64,000 nucleotides of DNA from JAJTFW01 sp903922455 (GTDB lineage: Bacteria; Bacteroidota; Bacteroidia; AKYH767-A; OLB10): the NCBI GenBank assembly GCA_943329665.2, contig CALQEU020000008.1, positions 1 through 64,000 of the forward strand, in the 5' to 3' direction. The notes below the pieces were generated by a model that had not been told where the DNA came from, ran no database searches, and saw only the letters and a program-made list of their open reading frames with translations. Positions 1-7,835 of the stretch are shown here, piece after piece. The position numbers and the translations under genes were made by a program. Position 1 is the stretch's first letter. Each line of letters opens with the position of its first letter.

Positions 1-271
1 ATGCTAACGGACTTATGCTTTGTTGAATAACAAAAGCCTCCATTACCTGCAACTGGTCTAATACACGAAGCACCTGAATGAGTGTTGGCAGTGTAACGGC
101 TTCTCCTTTTTCGAGCAAACTAAGGGTAGAACGGCTGATGCCGGCAGCTACTGCTACCATTTCCTGAGTTTTGTTCTGCTCCATCCTTTGGTGTTTTATA
201 AATGCACCTATTTGTTGGGTTAAAGCATTATCACTCATAGAAAGCCAATTTTTGTATGATATATCAGTCAT
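1..271 (-). CDS. XRE-family HTH transcriptional regulator, 3' end beyond window
   Basis: Read on the minus strand this gives a protein starting MTDISYKNWLSMSDNALTQQ and running off the left edge after about 90 residues. Residues about 20-75 form a lambda-repressor-like helix-turn-helix (core TQEMVAVAAGISRSTLSLLE), as in HipB-type antitoxins and stand-alone XRE regulators. The first ATG (271) is used here; an internal ATG at 238 is a real alternative, because a palindromic operator (257-266) lies across codons 2-6 of the longer form. Four copies of that palindrome upstream suggest self-repression. A broken hipA lies 3.5 kb away on the other strand, so a former HipBA link is possible but not shown. 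Confidence 0.75.
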   Translation of the reverse strand, partial: MTDISYKNWLSMSDNALTQQIGAFIKHQRMEQNKTQEMVAVAAGISRSTLSLLEKGEAVTLPTLIQVLRVLDQLQVMEAFVIQQSISPLA

Positions 272-400
272 AATACGTTTTTTTTATTTTAATGAATGAT
301 TTGTCATGCAAATATAATCAATTTTAAGTAAATAAAAATAAAGATGAATGATATATCATTCGCTAACTCATCATAAAAGCCTTATTGAATGAAATATCAT
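256..400. promoter_or_regulatory. Four-copy palindromic operator array upstream of the XRE gene
   Basis: A 12-bp palindrome with consensus ATGATATATCAT occurs four times: 256-266 (partial, inside the start of the XRE gene), 296-307 (ATGATTTGTCAT), 347-360 (AATGATATATCATT, perfect) and 389-400 (ATGAAATATCAT). Centres are about 40, 52 and 41 bp apart, close to 4, 5 and 4 helical turns, so bound dimers would lie on nearly the same face. This is what an autoregulated XRE/HipB promoter would look like. That the neighbouring regulator is the ligand is inferred from position alone. Confidence 0.6.
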
Positions 401-560
401 ACATAATAGGCGAATTTAAACGCTGTCTTTTGCTATACTAAACGTTCCTCAGTTCGAACTTTTTCTGGGGTAACTTGGAGAAAACAGCCTTGACCCTTGG
501 TGAGCTGGGTTTACTTTCAAAATTAAGCAGCAAATCACCATCGACATTAATCTAAAAAAT
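401..560. other. Intergenic, no gene seen
   Basis: Between the operator array and the promoter of the BMP lipoprotein I find no ORF, RNA gene or clear repeat. The sequence is less AT-rich than its flanks, so it could be old coding sequence, but no reading frame is recognisable. Confidence 0.3.
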
Positions 561-568
561 TAACTTTG
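561..568 (+). promoter_or_regulatory. Bacteroidota -7 element for the BMP lipoprotein
   Basis: TAACTTTG matches the TAnnTTTG -7 consensus of Bacteroidota sigma factors exactly. Transcription would begin near 574 and leave a leader of about 70 nt. A -33 TTG element is not clear. Confidence 0.5.
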
Positions 569-643
569 CAAAAATCAAGACGTTGTCTTTATTTCAAAAA
601 ACCGAATTACATTTATTAACCTTCAATTCAAAAAAACTTAATT

Positions 644-1690
644 ATGATTCATCAAAGCCGTTTAATCATTTTTCGATTTACATTTCTTTTACTGGGCATA
701 GCCACCCTAGCCTCTTGCAAAAAGGACGACGATTCAACTAACTCCCCAACGCCTAAGTTAAAAATCGGCTTAGTCAGTGCAGAATCTGGCTTCGGCGACT
801 ACGGTTACAATGACCTTGCCCTCGCAGGTTTAACCCAAGCGGGTACCGATTTAGGTGTAATCACACAGTCCATCGATTGCAATGATTCCATCGATATCAA
901 AAATGGTATTAATTATTTTATTCAAAATAATTTCGATATTATTTTCTGTCTTAGCTACGGTGCAAAGTATTCTGTTATCCAAGCAGCACAAGCAAACCCA
1001 ACAAAGCACTTTATCTTAATCGATGATACGATAAACAATCCTCCAGCGAATGTTAAATGCTTTGTTTACCAAGTTGATCAGGCAAGCTTCCTTTGCGGAT
1101 TTCTTGGAGCCTATTGGGCCGAGAAGAAGGACCCTGCTAATCCAATTTGTAGCTGGGTTGGTGGAATTCCAATTCCTACAATTGAGCAATTCAAAACAGG
1201 ATACCTTTCGGGCATCACATACTACAACAACACTTACCTGCGAAATGTAGATACTATTGGCAATTACACCAATTCGTTTTCCGACACAATTGTAGGTGCT
1301 TCCATTGCCAACGGACTCATCAATGCAGGTGCAGATGTAGTCTTTCCTTTTGCTGGCGAATCGGGCCTCGGAGCGCTGAGTGCTGCGAAAGCCGCAGGAA
1401 AATGGGCTATTGGAGTGGATGTGGATCAGTATATATCGGCACCCTATGTATCCAGTGCATTAATAAGCTCTTGCCTAAAGAAAATTGATGTTACTATTTA
1501 TTATGAAATTAAGAACTTTTACGATAATGGTTGGATTAATAGTGGCAATTTTACAACGGGACTATCCACCAACGATGTAGGGTATGCCCCCTTTCACGAT
1601 TACGAAACACAGATAGATGATAGTATTAAGAACAAGCTGATAAACATTAGAAGTGAACTGATCAACGGGTCGATCCAGACTGGTTGGTAA
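644..1690 (+). CDS. BMP-family periplasmic substrate-binding lipoprotein (BmpA/PnrA-like)
   Basis: 348 residues. A lipoprotein signal peptide ends in the lipobox LASC (lipidated Cys25), followed by an acidic KKDDDS linker. The rest is a type 1 periplasmic-binding fold of the BMP family: KIGLVSAESGFGDYGYNDLA at the N-terminus matches the family start, and the segment VFPFAGESGLGALSAAKAAG is the conserved ligand-side loop before IGVDVDQY. BMP proteins characterised elsewhere bind purine nucleosides and feed ABC importers. No permease or ATPase gene is adjacent, so the partner is unknown and the ligand is inferred only from the family. A terminator hairpin follows at about 1769. Confidence 0.82.
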   Translation: MIHQSRLIIFRFTFLLLGIATLASCKKDDDSTNSPTPKLKIGLVSAESGFGDYGYNDLALAGLTQAGTDLGVITQSIDCNDSIDIKNGINYFIQNNFDIIFCLSYGAKYSVIQAAQANPTKHFILIDDTINNPPANVKCFVYQVDQASFLCGFLGAYWAEKKDPANPICSWVGGIPIPTIEQFKTGYLSGITYYNNTYLRNVDTIGNYTNSFSDTIVGASIANGLINAGADVVFPFAGESGLGALSAAKAAGKWAIGVDVDQYISAPYVSSALISSCLKKIDVTIYYEIKNFYDNGWINSGNFTTGLSTNDVGYAPFHDYETQIDDSIKNKLINIRSELINGSIQTGW

Positions 1691-1768
1691 ATAAGTGCCT
1701 TTTAGATTTGTGCTGCTCAATTACTATTAAGGATTTTAAAAGTAGAAATTAAATTCAGATAAACTCAA

Positions 1769-1804
1769 AAAAAATGGTCATCAGAAATGATGGCCATTTT
1801 TTAT
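1769..1804 (+). terminator. Rho-independent terminator after the BMP gene
   Basis: An A-run, the arm AAAAATGGTCATC, a short loop and the arm GATGGCCATTTTTT form a stem with one G-T type pair, followed by a T-run. It would stop transcription of the BMP lipoprotein; the symmetric A/T flanks could also make it work from the other side. Confidence 0.7.
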
Positions 1805-1837
1805 AAAACTATTTTAAGGTTAAATTATTTAAAAAGT

Positions 1838-1978
1838 TTAAATAAAATAGAACTGCCGGTACAACTTCCGCCTGAAGCCCCCCCCACCTTCGGGATTGTT
1901 ATCGTCATCATCCGAGCAGGATACTCCAAATACGCTAATTACTCCGAACAAAAAGATAAGGTTTAATAGTTGTTTCAT
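1838..1978 (-). CDS. Very small lipoprotein with a G8 homopolymer in the coding region
   Basis: Minus-strand ORF of 46 residues: hydrophobic signal MKQLLNLIFLFGVISVFGVS, lipobox Cys21, then SDDDDNNPEGGGG. A run of eight G (eight C on the plus strand, near 1878-1886) follows codon 31. In the frame as written the protein ends FRRKLYRQFYFI. With seven G it would read GGGASGGSCTGSSILFKLFK and stop at 1825, a more lipoprotein-like tail. The tract may be phase-variable, or the eighth G may be a sequencing or assembly error. Short Asp-rich lipoproteins of this type are common in the phylum and have no known function. Confidence 0.5.
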   Translation of the reverse strand: MKQLLNLIFLFGVISVFGVSCSDDDDNNPEGGGGFRRKLYRQFYFI

Positions 1979-2131
1979 CGTTTTATTATTTAAAATTAGG
2001 TTATTTTAACACTATTAAATTTTGGCCCTGCGCGCGAAATAGCGCGCAGGGAAAGTTCAATCACACTCCCGCACTGCATGCGGGACTCCCCTATACCCCG
2101 CGACGAGCGCGGGGTAGATCCCGAAATGGGA

Positions 2132-3466
2132 TCAATCCCTTACGCAACGCACCGAAAAACCGTAGCTCTTATTGAGGTAGTTCCGGTAGACATAGCCCAT
2201 GGAGTAGTTCAGGTTGCGGAACCAGGCATTGGTAGTCGAGACCTGGGTAGAAGACCACCAGTAGCCGTCGTCGCCAATGCCGAAGTATGTAATAATGTTG
2301 TTGCGGTTGCCGCCCGGAAGGCCTGCGAAACCGCTGCTGTTGGTGGCACCAGCGTTATTAGATAGCCACAAGGGGGATACCGATTTCATTTTGCCTCCCA
2401 CGTTTTGTGCGCTACCTCGGCTGCCCTGATTGTTTAATTCTGCTGCCGGCATACCCAATGCTGTTTCCAGCGTTTGCCACTCCGCATCACTTGGTACATG
2501 CCAGCCTACAGGACATAACCCCCTGGGGTCGGCCACCGCGTACCAATTGTAGAGTTTGCCATAGATGCTGTCGTTGGTTGTGGTGTTGTTGTAGATGGCA
2601 TAAGCGCCGCTGGTGTCGTTTTGCCAGTCAGTATTATTTAGGTTGGTGGGAATTGGGTCTCCGTTGCGGTATTTGCTCACGCGCAGGTTTTTGCTCATCC
2701 ATACCTGTGTGCCAATTACCACCGTATCGTAAGCATTGCCGTCAATGTCGGTAAGTAGATTCAAAGTGGAAAAACTAATTTCATTGCCATAGGCCGTACC
2801 TGCTGTGTTGGTAGCATAGGCACGAACATAATATGTTATGCCTGCACTCAGGCTGGTTATATTGGAAGTATAGCTACCCGTGCCGCTGCCGTTGGTGGTT
2901 TTTGTAAGCAAGGCTACCGTTGGCCCGGGCGAGGTACTCCAGCAAACTCCGCGGGCCGTTACTGCAGAGCCGCCATCGCTGCTGATAGTTCCGCCACTAA
3001 GTGCAGTTGTATTTTGTACACTGCTTAAAGCCGTGGTAGTAACTGTAGGAAACTGGGATATGCCCGAAAAGTTCCAATACGTGTTAGGGCCAAAAAACAC
3101 CGGCTGTTTGCTCCATGTTTCCAAGCTGAAACGGTGCTTTACAACGATGTAATAGCTTTGCCCGATGACGGTGCCCGGAAGATTCGTTACGGCGAAACCG
3201 TTAGTACGCAAAAGAACCCTTCCTGTCCATGCGATTGTATACGGGGCCGTGGGTTGAGCCAGTTGCAGGGTAATACTATCGGCATGCTGGGCGTTTCCGC
3301 TCAGACCACTGTTCACCAACGGTAATCCCATGAAGCCACCGCTCACGTACAGACCTTCAATGTAGAGTTTCACTGTAAGGTCGGGGATTTGTGCAACACC
3401 AAAATGCAAGGAGGTCAGCAAGCAAAATACTGCCAAACATAATTTTTCCAATTTCATAAATTTCAC
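2132..3466 (-). CDS. Secreted FISUMP-domain surface protein, likely variable protein of a DGR
   Basis: 444 residues. Signal peptide 1-25 (ends HFGVAQ); a beta-rich N-terminal domain; a fibronectin-III-like domain at about 130-235 (GGTISSDGGSAVTARGVCWS); then a complete FISUMP domain (Fibrobacter succinogenes major paralogous domain, TIGR02145) at about 240-444, with the typical VVIGTQVWMSKNLRVSKYRN, LYNWYAV, CPVGWHVPSDAEW and terminal YGFSVRCVRD. The domain resembles DUF1566 and C-type-lectin-like folds. GC content is clearly above the neighbours, suggesting transfer or mosaicism. No T9SS tail is present. The last 41 residues match a 124-bp adenine-rich copy at 7467-7590, with changes concentrated at adenines, so this end is proposed to be hypervariable ligand-contact surface. 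Ligand unknown. Confidence 0.85.
   Translation of the reverse strand: MKFMKLEKLCLAVFCLLTSLHFGVAQIPDLTVKLYIEGLYVSGGFMGLPLVNSGLSGNAQHADSITLQLAQPTAPYTIAWTGRVLLRTNGFAVTNLPGTVIGQSYYIVVKHRFSLETWSKQPVFFGPNTYWNFSGISQFPTVTTTALSSVQNTTALSGGTISSDGGSAVTARGVCWSTSPGPTVALLTKTTNGSGTGSYTSNITSLSAGITYYVRAYATNTAGTAYGNEISFSTLNLLTDIDGNAYDTVVIGTQVWMSKNLRVSKYRNGDPIPTNLNNTDWQNDTSGAYAIYNNTTTNDSIYGKLYNWYAVADPRGLCPVGWHVPSDAEWQTLETALGMPAAELNNQGSRGSAQNVGGKMKSVSPLWLSNNAGATNSSGFAGLPGGNRNNIITYFGIGDDGYWWSSTQVSTTNAWFRNLNYSMGYVYRNYLNKSYGFSVRCVRD
2134..2257 (-). repeat. Putative DGR variable repeat (VR) at the 3' end of the FISUMP gene
   Basis: These 124 bases (codons 404-444 and the first base of the stop) align without gaps to 7467-7590 on the plus strand. 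By hand count there are 24 mismatches; 18 lie where the other copy has A (18 of 42 adenines) and 6 where it has another base (6 of 82). Only two mismatches fall on adenines of this copy, so the direction is template to gene. The 3' 23-nt block (2163-2141) is identical and holds A only at its two ends, like an initiation-of-mutagenic-homing region. Altered codons include Asn to Tyr, Ser, Val and Leu, as expected for A-to-N mutagenesis. Confidence 0.68.
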
Positions 3467-3532
3467 AGGGATTTTCTTTCAAATTTCGGCTTCAAAGCAA
3501 TAGCATCCTAATAAAATCTTAAGATAAAAGTG

Positions 3533-3660
3533 TTGCAAGATTGACAGGGTTGACAGTTTTGGCAGTAAAATATATAAGTAGGCAGTTAAGTAGGCAATCA
3601 GGTAGGCAAAAAGATGGATAGGGTAAAGTGCTGCCAATCCTGCCAACACTACAACTGCGG
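3533..3660. repeat. Short direct repeats upstream of the FISUMP gene
   Basis: Three tandem 12-bp units of the form AAGTAGGCAGTT / AAGTAGGCAATC / AGGTAGGCAAA lie at 3576-3610, flanked by 'ttgacagggttgacag' and 'ctgccaatcctgccaac' strings that are themselves two-fold repeats. They are non-coding and AT-to-GC mixed. I see no function; such strings resemble the other interspersed repeats in this window. Confidence 0.5.
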
Positions 3661-3755
3661 CCTTGACTAAATAATCCCTTTCGCTTTCTCTAAAGCACTT
3701 GCTAATCGGGAAACATCAGGCAGAATTCATTTCGCTTTCGCAATGACCCCTCCTT

Positions 3756-4201
3756 GGATACAATGATGGAACAAGTCATGAAGAGGGAGTAAGCTATTTA
3801 GAAATGGTTGAAATAATTCAACGATATGGAGCAGAACCAACAGCAGCATTTAGTAAAATTGTGGCGAAGAATTTTATTTAATGTGTGTGTAAAATACAGA
3901 TGATCATTTGCGCAATCATGGTTTTCTGCTCACAGAAAGAGGATGGAGGCTTACACCTGCATACGATTTGAATCCCAATGAAACAGGAAGTGGATTAAAA
4001 CAGAATATTTCAGAAAACGACAATTCCCTAAGTGTCGATTTAGTTTTGAGTGTAGCAAGATACTTTATGCTGAATGAAACAAAATCAAAAGCCATTCTGA
4101 ATGAAATGCAGGGAATGATTTCTACATGGAATGTTGTTGCAAAAAATATGGGGATTTCCAATAAGGAGAGGCAGCGAATGAGTGGTGCGTTTAATAGATG
4201 A
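3756..4201 (+). pseudogene. hipA relic: C-terminal kinase fragment with two frameshifts
   Basis: Three frames together encode the C-terminal third of a HipA-type serine/threonine kinase: GYNDGTSHEEGVSYLEMVEI (frame of 3756), then QHLVKLWRRILFNVCVK (from 3844, +1 frame), then NTDDHLRNHGFLLTERGWRL (from 3893, another +1 shift) running to a stop at 4201. The NTDDHLRNHG motif holds the catalytic Asp region and PAYDLNPN the metal-binding Asp of HipA. The N-terminal two thirds is missing. The frameshifts at about 3840 and 3890 rule out a working kinase. The intact downstream frame (from a TTG at 3908) could give a 97-residue product but would lack the nucleotide pocket. Confidence 0.8.
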
Positions 4202-4338
4202 AGTTGTAAAAAATTAATTTATATTGTTATGAACTTAGCAAGGGGTTACACGATGACTACGTATTACGCAGATTGAATGTGAGTTACGCTTTATGAGGCC
4301 AATACAGTTCGCAGCAGCGAATTTCGCCAATGAGAAAG

Positions 4339-4369
4339 TTGACAATGCATTTGTAAAAAAGTACCTTTA
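4339..4369 (+). promoter_or_regulatory. Promoter of udk
   Basis: TTG at 4339 and TACCTTTA at 4362-4369 (one mismatch to TAnnTTTG) are 20 bp apart, as expected for Bacteroidota -33/-7 elements. Transcription would begin about 10 nt before the udk ATG. Confidence 0.45.
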
Positions 4370-4383
4370 CAAAAAAATAGCTA

Positions 4384-5034
4384 ATGATAATTATTGGTAT
4401 AGCCGGCGGCTCTGGCTCAGGGAAAACCACCGTGGTGAAAAAGGTGATGAACTCCTTCGCGAATGAAGACGTTGGGGTACTATCGCAGGATAGTTACTAC
4501 CGAGATCTTAAACATCTTTCAGAGAAAGATCGATCCTTGATAAATTTTGATCATCCAGAAAGCATTGAATTTGAATTGCTTGTAGATCACCTCAAAGAAT
4601 TAAGAAAGGGCAACGGCATCGAACAGCCGACCTACGATTACATCCAGTCGCTTCGCCTCCCCCTTACATTAACCATTGAACCTAGCCCTATTGTTATTGT
4701 GGAAGGCATCTTGCTTTTCACCGACAAAAGGGTGCGTAACTTGTGTGACATAAAGATTTTTGTTGACGCGGAACCTGACGAGCGTCTGATACGCATTGTC
4801 AAAAGAGACATGCGTGACCGAGGCAGAAATGCCAACGAGGTGATTGAGCGATATGCCCTCGTTAAAGAAATGCACGTACATTTCATCGAACCCACGAAAC
4901 GTTTCGCCGATTTAATAATTCCACAAGGTGGTGAAAACCATGTCGCTATTGATATGCTAGTTGCAGCCATTCGCCATTTCGCCATTACTAAAAGATTGGC
5001 AGAGCCGCAACAAACTAAAGTGTTGCATTGCTAG
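4384..5034 (+). CDS. udk: Uridine kinase
   Basis: 216 residues, usual length for Udk. It phosphorylates uridine and cytidine to the monophosphates in pyrimidine salvage, in the cytoplasm. The P-loop GIAGGSGSGKTT spans residues 5-16; DSYYRDL follows, then FDHPESIEFELL and PTYDY (nucleoside binding), VEGILLF (Walker B-like) and the RDMRDRGR lid. The start gives the normal N-terminus MIIIGIAGGSGSGKTT. It stands alone between pseudogenes, with its own promoter. Upp (60165) and a YjjG-type nucleotidase (61508) in the same window serve the same salvage pathway. Confidence 0.93.
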   Translation: MIIIGIAGGSGSGKTTVVKKVMNSFANEDVGVLSQDSYYRDLKHLSEKDRSLINFDHPESIEFELLVDHLKELRKGNGIEQPTYDYIQSLRLPLTLTIEPSPIVIVEGILLFTDKRVRNLCDIKIFVDAEPDERLIRIVKRDMRDRGRNANEVIERYALVKEMHVHFIEPTKRFADLIIPQGGENHVAIDMLVAAIRHFAITKRLAEPQQTKVLHC

Positions 5035-5224
5035 TTATAAATATACCTTACGCCGAATCCCGAAGGCCCTACAGATTTCCGCTACTACGACGCAGTGTAA
5101 CGGGCTGATTTTTTGATTTACTTATTAGTAAAAGAAAAAAACTAAACCATTAAATCAACGATTACTTTTTGTGCTAAAGTTTTTAAAAATTAATTTAAAA
5201 AATATTTTCCCTTGGAAAATTCGG

Positions 5225-5716
5225 TTATTTATTTGTCTTTAACATAGCTTTTATTTCTGCCAATTCGGCCTTTATTCGGTCAATTTCTGAACGATTGGTT
5301 TTTAATATGGAATCCAATGCAATGTTTTTTGCATCCAATTCCTTTTGCATTGCTTTTATAAGCTCTTGCTGCTCTTGCATTCCTTTAACAAGTGGAACTA
5401 CAAGTTCCTGATAAGCGATTGAGTAATTGTCTTTATCATTATCAGGTGTATGAACAATGTTACTTGCGGTAATGCCTAACTTTTTGCATGTTGCTTCAAT
5501 ATCCTGTGCTACAAAACCAATCTCAGTTTTCGATTCTTTTTGTTTCAGCAATTCAGCATCAGCATTCTTTTCTCCTAAAAAAGAACTGAATTTTTGATAC
5601 TCGAAATTGAAGGTAACCGGTTTCAAAGCCATAATAAAATTTAGCCCTATCACATTGTCCTGAAAAATCTTACTTATAAGTAGCGCATTTGATCCATTTT
5701 TCAATTTGATTGCCAT
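5225..5716 (-). pseudogene. S74-type intramolecular chaperone (tail-fibre) C-terminal fragment
   Basis: From about residue 18 the frame reads FQDNVIGLNFIMALKPVTFN, then KTEIGFVAQDIE and a terminal coiled coil (ELIKAMQKELDAKNIALDSI). This is the Peptidase_S74/endosialidase chaperone domain that normally ends a much longer fibre or adhesin and cleaves itself off after trimerisation. Here there is no fibre part. The first 17 codons are out-of-frame sequence of the preceding T9SS gene (5670-7361), and recognisable homology begins right after that gene's stop. It is best read as a recombination remnant, although the frame is open and could be translated. Confidence 0.62.
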
Positions 5717-7361
5717 ACTGAACTAAGTAAATTCCATCTGCCAAGTTATTTGTTTCGATTAGAAAACTTTGATCGTTATAAATAATTTCTTCTTGGATTA
5801 GAATACTTCCAGCGAAACTGTAAATTCTCAATAAGTTGTTTTGAGACTTACCTAAATTACTTCTGATAATTAAATCGCTTGAAGGATTTTGGAAAAGAAA
5901 GTTGCTTTCAGTTTTTTCAATCGAATTTATTCCTACTGCTAAAGGTCCTATAGTACCATCCATGTTTAGATTTTGTGCATAAACACCATTATCTATTCTA
6001 GTATCTGACCAAGCAACAATGATTTGATCATTTATAAATTTTGTAATTCCTATATCATCCTTATTGCTAAGATTAGAGCAAATAGAAGTTGAACTGATTG
6101 TCCATTGTTTAGTTCCTGCGGAGTTGATATTAGTTGCTTTTATAACTTGCTGCCCAAATGACCCATCAAAATAGATTATTGTACCATTGGTGCCATTTTG
6201 TGCAAACCCAACTGGTGTAGTAATAGAAGTAACTTGAGGATCGACAACAACTCCATTTGTACCTAACAACAAAATACCATTTGCATCTACACGCTGAAAG
6301 GAGTTGCCAGATGCACTTTGACCTGTATTTGTTGCTTGTATAGCTATCCATGTTTCATTGTTCAGATTATGATGAAAATAATCGCCAAGATATGATTGAA
6401 TAGAAGTGGATGAAGTAGCTGCTGTTCCTGTAGGACTCCAAAGTAAACCTGATGAATCAACATGTTGTACATAAACAGATGTTAATGCCGCACTTGTTGG
6501 ATTAGAAGTATTGAAAGCAATAGTAAAACCAGTATTTCCATCACTTATAAAGTTAGGAAAATAGAAGAATGTTATGGTTTTGTTAGATACTAAAATTTGG
6601 TTGGGCCACAATGAAATATTCCCTGATTCCATTTTTTTTGCGTATATTTTAGATGAAGCTCCAGGAAAATTACCAACTTCTTGCACATAAAGCAAATAAT
6701 ATTGATTAAGACCTATTCCGAGTATTTTTGGTCGCGAATAATTTGTACCAGCTATACCAGAAATAATTTTTTCTGGTGATGTGCCCCCATTAATTGGGGC
6801 TCCGGTAATTGGATCTAAATCATAGAAACTAACCCATTTTGCATTAGCACTATATGCGTTCCACGCAATAATTATTCTATTATTTCCTAATATTCCAAGG
6901 CTAGGAGAAAGGCCTTCTGTTCCAACTGCATCAAGTAATACAATTCCGTTGGTTTGCCAAAATGCAATACCATTGCTATCTAACTTTTGAACAACAATTT
7001 GCAGAGAACCGGTTCTTTCATCTTGAAAAGCGACAACAGCATTCCCTAACTGATCTGTTTTTAAATCATAACGAAATAAGGCAGTTGACTGAGGCGCATT
7101 GCTTACCATAATACCTTGTGGTCCCCATAATTTATTTCCAGCTGCATCTAATCGTTGCATTCTTAAAACATAACTTCCAGAAGACTGATCAAACCAAGAA
7201 ATATAAGCACCGCCGTCATCTCTCGAAGAAATTAATGGAGTAGCTTGTTCTGATCCTGCTTGATCTTGTATTACTTCATTTAAAGCAGAGTTGCTGGTGA
7301 ATTGTCCCAAAGAAATATTGCAAACAAATAACAGTAGCAGTAGTAGTAGATTTTTAGACAT
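5670..7361 (-). CDS. Secreted T9SS-sorted protein with repeated beta-propeller-like segments
   Basis: 563 residues. Signal peptide 1-19 (MSKNLLLLLLLFVCNISLGQ). The body contains repeated strands of the type GGAYISWFDQSSGSYVLRMQ...GNKLWG, GNAVVAFQDERTGSLQIVVQ and DQIIVAWSDTR, as found in propeller-like proteins of the phylum. The last ~75 residues (NFLFQNPSSDLIIRSN..GIYLVQYGNQIEKWIKCATYK) fit a type A T9SS sorting domain, so it should cross the outer membrane through the Por system and be surface-attached or released. Function unknown. The 3' end abuts an S74 chaperone fragment, so this tail may have replaced another at a recombination junction near 5670. Confidence 0.8.
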   Translation of the reverse strand: MSKNLLLLLLLFVCNISLGQFTSNSALNEVIQDQAGSEQATPLISSRDDGGAYISWFDQSSGSYVLRMQRLDAAGNKLWGPQGIMVSNAPQSTALFRYDLKTDQLGNAVVAFQDERTGSLQIVVQKLDSNGIAFWQTNGIVLLDAVGTEGLSPSLGILGNNRIIIAWNAYSANAKWVSFYDLDPITGAPINGGTSPEKIISGIAGTNYSRPKILGIGLNQYYLLYVQEVGNFPGASSKIYAKKMESGNISLWPNQILVSNKTITFFYFPNFISDGNTGFTIAFNTSNPTSAALTSVYVQHVDSSGLLWSPTGTAATSSTSIQSYLGDYFHHNLNNETWIAIQATNTGQSASGNSFQRVDANGILLLGTNGVVVDPQVTSITTPVGFAQNGTNGTIIYFDGSFGQQVIKATNINSAGTKQWTISSTSICSNLSNKDDIGITKFINDQIIVAWSDTRIDNGVYAQNLNMDGTIGPLAVGINSIEKTESNFLFQNPSSDLIIRSNLGKSQNNLLRIYSFAGSILIQEEIIYNDQSFLIETNNLADGIYLVQYGNQIEKWIKCATYK

Positions 7362-7466
7362 ATACGGTTTATTGAATTTTGAGATAAAAGTACTAAAATT
7401 TAGCCGTAAAGAATTTTTTGATCCTTCCAGATATTAAATAAACACGACCTCAGAAGAATCGACTGT

Positions 7467-7590
7467 TGGTCTTCTACGCAGAACACAACTACCGATGCCT
7501 CGTACCGTAACATGAACTACAACAATGGCAATGTAAACCGAAACAACAACAATAAGAGAAACGGTTTTTCGGTGCGTTGCGTACGGGATT
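7467..7590 (+). repeat. Putative DGR template repeat (TR), Asn-codon-rich
   Basis: 124 bp with 42 adenines, mostly as AAC/AAT codons; in frame it reads WSSTQNTTTDASYRNMNYNN then GNVNRNNNNKRNGFSVRCVR. It aligns without gaps to the 3' end of the FISUMP gene (2257-2134, minus strand), with 18 of 24 mismatches at its own adenines. The adenine-poor 3' block 7561-7583 is identical in both. No start codon or upstream FISUMP homology precedes it (the match stops at 7467), so it is not simply a truncated gene end. Template repeats of diversity-generating retroelements look like this. No reverse transcriptase lies beside it. A decayed FISUMP paralogue is the alternative. Confidence 0.66.
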
Positions 7591-7835
7591 AGCGTTTAGT
7601 TGCTTCATTTTACAATTTACAAGATCAACTAGCAAGTGCAATTTTCTTATAAGACTTGGTTATGGGTTTTGTAATTAAATTTTCTTAATGGCCTATTAGT
7701 AAATCACACTTCCATTCACTTTACGTGCTATTTTAGTTGATTTAAGCAGGTCCATTTTTTCATTATTGAAACTGTTATAAGCATTGGTCTTTGGGAATAA
7801 GCAGGATGTATTTCGATGCCTCGATGCATGTAAAA

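Noticed and set aside
2078..3325. Several plus-strand ORFs opposite the FISUMP gene
   Set aside because: They are antisense shadows of a GC-richer coding region; the minus-strand frame has signal peptide and full domain structure.
3661..3740. Minus-strand fragment ILPDVSRLASALEKAKGII as an Avd or other gene remnant
   Set aside because: Only 19 codons between stops; too short to assign, so no support for a DGR accessory gene here.
1..4201. Functional HipBA toxin-antitoxin system
   Set aside because: The hipA relic has two frameshifts and lacks its N-terminal part; the XRE gene runs the other way and is incomplete in the window.
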